The notes beneath the pieces were generated by a model. The model saw nothing but the letters and a program-made list of their open reading frames with translations, had not been told where the DNA came from and did not search any database. The translations under genes and the position numbers were made by a program. From Apostichopus californicus (lineage: Eukaryota; Echinodermata; Holothuroidea; Aspidochirotida; Stichopodidae): DNA of 31,405 bases. Below, piece after piece: positions 29,401 through 31,405 of this stretch. The stretch spans positions 1 through 31,405 of the forward strand of contig JAIPMN010010398.1 in assembly GCA_020650975.1 (NCBI GenBank), read 5' to 3'. Position 1 is the stretch's first letter. Every line of letters begins with the position of its first letter.

Positions 29401-31405
29401 GCTACACAAAATATTCCTTGATTAAATGTGTGTAGTTATCACTATACTACCATGATCATACGTCAACATAGAGAGTGAATTATATAGATACATCCCAAAT
29501 AATGTAAAGGTTTGATCATTCTTTTGCCACATTTCTGAGGACACAGAATCTGTTTTAAAAGCAAGACATTTTTCCTTTCTTTTTGACCCTATCTACAGTT
29601 TTATGATATTCTGTAAGACTTAAACATTATACATATATGTTCAATATATTGAAGACATTTAGGGCCGAATGACCTTGACACAAAAATGATCTTAAAACAA
29701 TGTCAGGGTACAGTTCTTCAGCTTCAACGATAGTATAAATTTCATTGTGACGAATTGAATTTCATCGACTTCCACGATCTTTCTTATCTTTTTCTTATAG
29801 GCAAAAGGATGCATTTAAATCCATCATGAAGAGATTAAAGACTCAATCTCCAATGGTTGGTGTTCAAAGTGTAACTGTAAGTTTTGAATGCTTTTTAAAT
29901 GCCTCTTTATATATGTAATCTCAAAGGTCTAAATAATCTGTTTTCTTTCTTAAATACTTTGTTGTGTAGTAAAATAATCAAGCAATCATGATTGTGCACT
30001 TTCTGGCCGGAATTTTATTTTTACCCAGGATTTTTTTTGCTCCCAGTCCCCTTAACTTTTGAGGGAATGAATAATTCAGAAAATTACATCGCTCTGTTTA
30101 TCCTTTTAAAGCATTAATCACACTCATGCTGAAGACCCTCCCCTTTCAAAACTACATTTAATAGGCTGTATACTGGATTGTGTGTTTTATACAATCACTA
30201 CTGTATGTATTGTCCAATAGCATAACAGTACATGTACAAAATGAGTGTGGCTCTCTTGTTCAAATAACATTTCTGTGGTGGAGCTAGCCTTTTGATAGAC
30301 AAATTTAACAATGACCCCGGAGTCATTGTAGTTCTTCGCTGTTTTAGTTCTTCCCAATTCTGAGTCATTCTACATTATCAGTGTTCACTGTATTGTCTAT
30401 GTACAATATGTACATCAATTGTGCGTATTTTCAGTATTGTGTTACTGTTATCATGTGTCCCCTATATAATATTCTGAGCTGACCGTTTGTCGATAAACAC
30501 GAGACAACTTTTGTGATTGTCTGAATTTTTAATTCCCCTTGTTCTCTGTGAGTGACCATTATGTTGGCAGAAAAGTATGTCCTTACATGATTGTTTGTGT
30601 ACATTAAAAATACATGATAGTACCAAAGTAAAATACACAATGTAGAGTAAGGGATCTGTATGTTGGTGTTCATAACGGAATTTGCACAATGAGGCTTTGA
30701 TAATGTTTTGAATTTATTATAGTTCTGTCTTCTACCTTTTGTGGCTGTATGAATACACACAATGTTGTTTTGAATTGTGAACTCTTTGCTTTTTTGTTAT
30801 CCATCCATTTTAGCCTCAGTTAGGTTTCCGTCCTCCATTTTAGCCTCCATTAGGTTTCCGTCCTCCATTTTAGCCTCCATTAGGTTTCCATCCTCCATTT
30901 TAGCCTCCATTAGGTTTTTCCATCCTCCATTTTAGCCTCCATTAGGTTTCCATCCTCCATTTTAGCCTCCATTACAGTAGGTTTCCATCCTCCATTTTAG
31001 CCTCCATTACAGTAGGTTTCCATCCTCCATTTTAGCCTCCGTTAGGTTTCCATCCTCCATTTTAGCCTCCGTTACGTTTCCGTCCTCCATTTTAGCCTCC
31101 GTTAGGTTTCCGTCCTCCAATTTAGCCTCCGTTAGGTTTCCGTCCTCCATTTTAGCCTCGGTTAGGTTTCCGTCCTCCATTTTAGCCTCCATTAGGTTTT
31201 TCCATCCTCCATTTTAGCCTCCATTAGGTTTCCATCCTCCATTTTAGCCTCCATTAGGTTTCCATCTTCCATTTTAGCCTCCATTAGGTTTTTCCATCCT
31301 CCATTTTAGCCTCCATTAGGTTTCCATCCTCCATTTTAGCCTCCATTAGGTTTTTCCATCCTCCATTTTAGCCTCCATTAGGTTTCCATCCTCCATTTTA
31401 GCCTC
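23403..31405 (+). CDS. STAM: STAM, ESCRT-0 signal-transducing adaptor, 5' part (exons 1-3)
   Basis: Coding exons 23403-23445, 28500-28584 and 29801-29876 join in phases 1 and 2 and end in phase 0, giving residues 1-68. Every donor is GTAAGT, and acceptors are TTTTTCAG and TTCTTATAG. The MPLF start and [18 protein letters not shown] (13-30) are diagnostic of STAM, as are MDFCDKIN (31-38) and [11 protein letters not shown] (45-55), which build the start of the VHS domain. The next expected exon, with the rest of the VHS domain, and the UIM, SH3 and coiled-coil regions lie past the right edge. STAM pairs with HRS (HGS) on endosomes to recognise ubiquitinated receptors and recruit ESCRT-I. HRS is excluded because it lacks the MPLF start. 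The ATG has A at -3. Confidence 0.93.
24222..24452 (-). mobile_element. tRNA-derived SINE, head-truncated, minus strand
   Basis: On the minus strand the sequence reads GGTTAACACCGGTGCCTTTC, then TTGGTCCCGAGTTCGAGTCA. This is a tRNA-like block with a B box GAGTTCGAGTC (plus-strand 24403-24413). The A box seems cut off near 24452. A body follows with CTTGCGGCTTTGACAAGCTAA and GGCTTCTTCCAAGTTCCTG. The tail is a (CATA)n repeat, seen as (TATG)n on the plus strand from 24222. The family name is unknown to me. Confidence 0.65.
26297..26390. repeat. Three short tandem copies
   Basis: GTTCTTATACCGATTCTGCG-type copies start at 26297, 26328 and 26369. A related CCGATTCTGCGCA lies at 26180-26192. They are imperfect and spaced 31 and 41 bp apart. 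Confidence 0.6.
28500..28584 (+). CDS. STAM: STAM coding exon 2
   Basis: The acceptor TGTTTTTCAG ends at 28499. The exon encodes residues 15-42 ([28 protein letters not shown]) and two bases of Ser43. The donor GTAAGT is at 28585. Confidence 0.94.
28585..29800 (+). other. STAM: STAM intron 2 (1216 bp)
   Basis: AT-rich intron with no recognisable element or additional exon. Confidence 0.75.
29801..29876 (+). CDS. STAM: STAM coding exon 3
   Basis: The acceptor TTTTTCTTATAG ends at 29800. The exon encodes the end of Ser43 to Thr68 ([25 protein letters not shown]), helix region of the VHS domain. The donor GTAAGT is at 29877, phase 0. Confidence 0.93.
29877..30798 (+). other. STAM: STAM intron 3, first part
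   Basis: Intron sequence up to the minisatellite. The minus-strand frames at 30431-30760 show no domain and are not called. Confidence 0.6.
30799..31405. repeat. 30-bp minisatellite in STAM intron 3, runs off window
   Basis: About 19 full copies and a partial one of a unit built from TCCTCCATTTTAGCCTCCAT and TAGGTTTCCA. Most copies are 30 bp. Several have two extra T (32 bp, TAGGTTTTTCCA) and two have an inserted ACAGT (35 bp, near 30973 and 31008). Near the right edge 32- and 30-bp units alternate in a 62-bp pattern. A middle block (about 31035-31180) prefers CCGT and TCCG. On the minus strand the 30-bp period leaves a frame coding [10 protein letters not shown] repeats at 31007-31192, which the 32- and 35-bp copies break. 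Confidence 0.95.

Noticed and set aside
31007..31192. 61-codon minus-strand frame of ten-residue repeats
   Set aside because: Produced by a 30-bp minisatellite in an intron; broken by the 32- and 35-bp units on both sides.
1..31405. CRISPR array, bacterial operon, rRNA or intact tRNA genes
   Set aside because: The arrays lack repeat-spacer structure, gene structure is eukaryotic, and no complete tRNA fold or rRNA block was recognised.

Overview
This is an AT-rich stretch of animal nuclear DNA. The evidence is multi-exon genes with GT-AG introns, a poly-C2H2 zinc-finger gene, non-LTR retrotransposon and tRNA-SINE remnants, hAT-type DNA transposons and many tandem arrays. The two recognisable multi-exon genes (CMC1 and STAM) read much like their vertebrate counterparts. 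The repeat texture suggests a marine invertebrate deuterostome, perhaps an echinoderm. That placement is an inference and is not proven by the sequence.

Layout. 1-6330 has no supportable coding exon. It holds a 733-bp non-autonomous hAT element with a perfect 8-bp target duplication (1345-2077), a degenerate repeat carrying two AGGTCA direct-repeat pairs (2220-2580), and a 988-bp foldback element with long inverted arms (3805-4792). 6338-7978 is an uninterrupted 546-codon reading frame for an 11-finger C2H2 protein, with a strong splice acceptor 7 bases before its ATG, so upstream non-coding exon(s) are expected. 7979-17249 is non-coding and repeat-rich: five degenerate copies of a repeat just after the zinc-finger stop codon, a 20-bp array, an 80-bp triplicate, a 40-bp/160-bp higher-order satellite, a dead LINE 3' end and a 121-bp mini-hAT.

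17250-20651 on the minus strand is a complete four-exon gene for CMC1, a twin-CX9C mitochondrial cytochrome c oxidase assembly factor. The predicted protein is 117 residues and all three introns have consensus splice sites. 21796-22561 is a second foldback element. From 23403 on the plus strand begins STAM, the ESCRT-0 adaptor. Its first three coding exons (68 residues, the start of the VHS domain) lie in the window, separated by introns of about 5.05 and 1.2 kb, and the rest lies beyond the right edge. STAM intron 1 contains a minus-strand tRNA-derived SINE, and intron 3 ends in a 30-bp minisatellite that runs off the window.

CMC1 and STAM are divergently transcribed, with about 2.75 kb between their start codons. 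The three genes act in unrelated processes (transcription, mitochondrial respiratory-chain assembly, endosomal sorting) and look like ordinary eukaryotic neighbours. I see no convincing novel multi-gene system. The most notable content is structural: two foldback elements with internal duplications, two hAT insertions with exact target duplications, and a recently homogenised satellite with 290 bp of perfect identity at a 160-bp lag.
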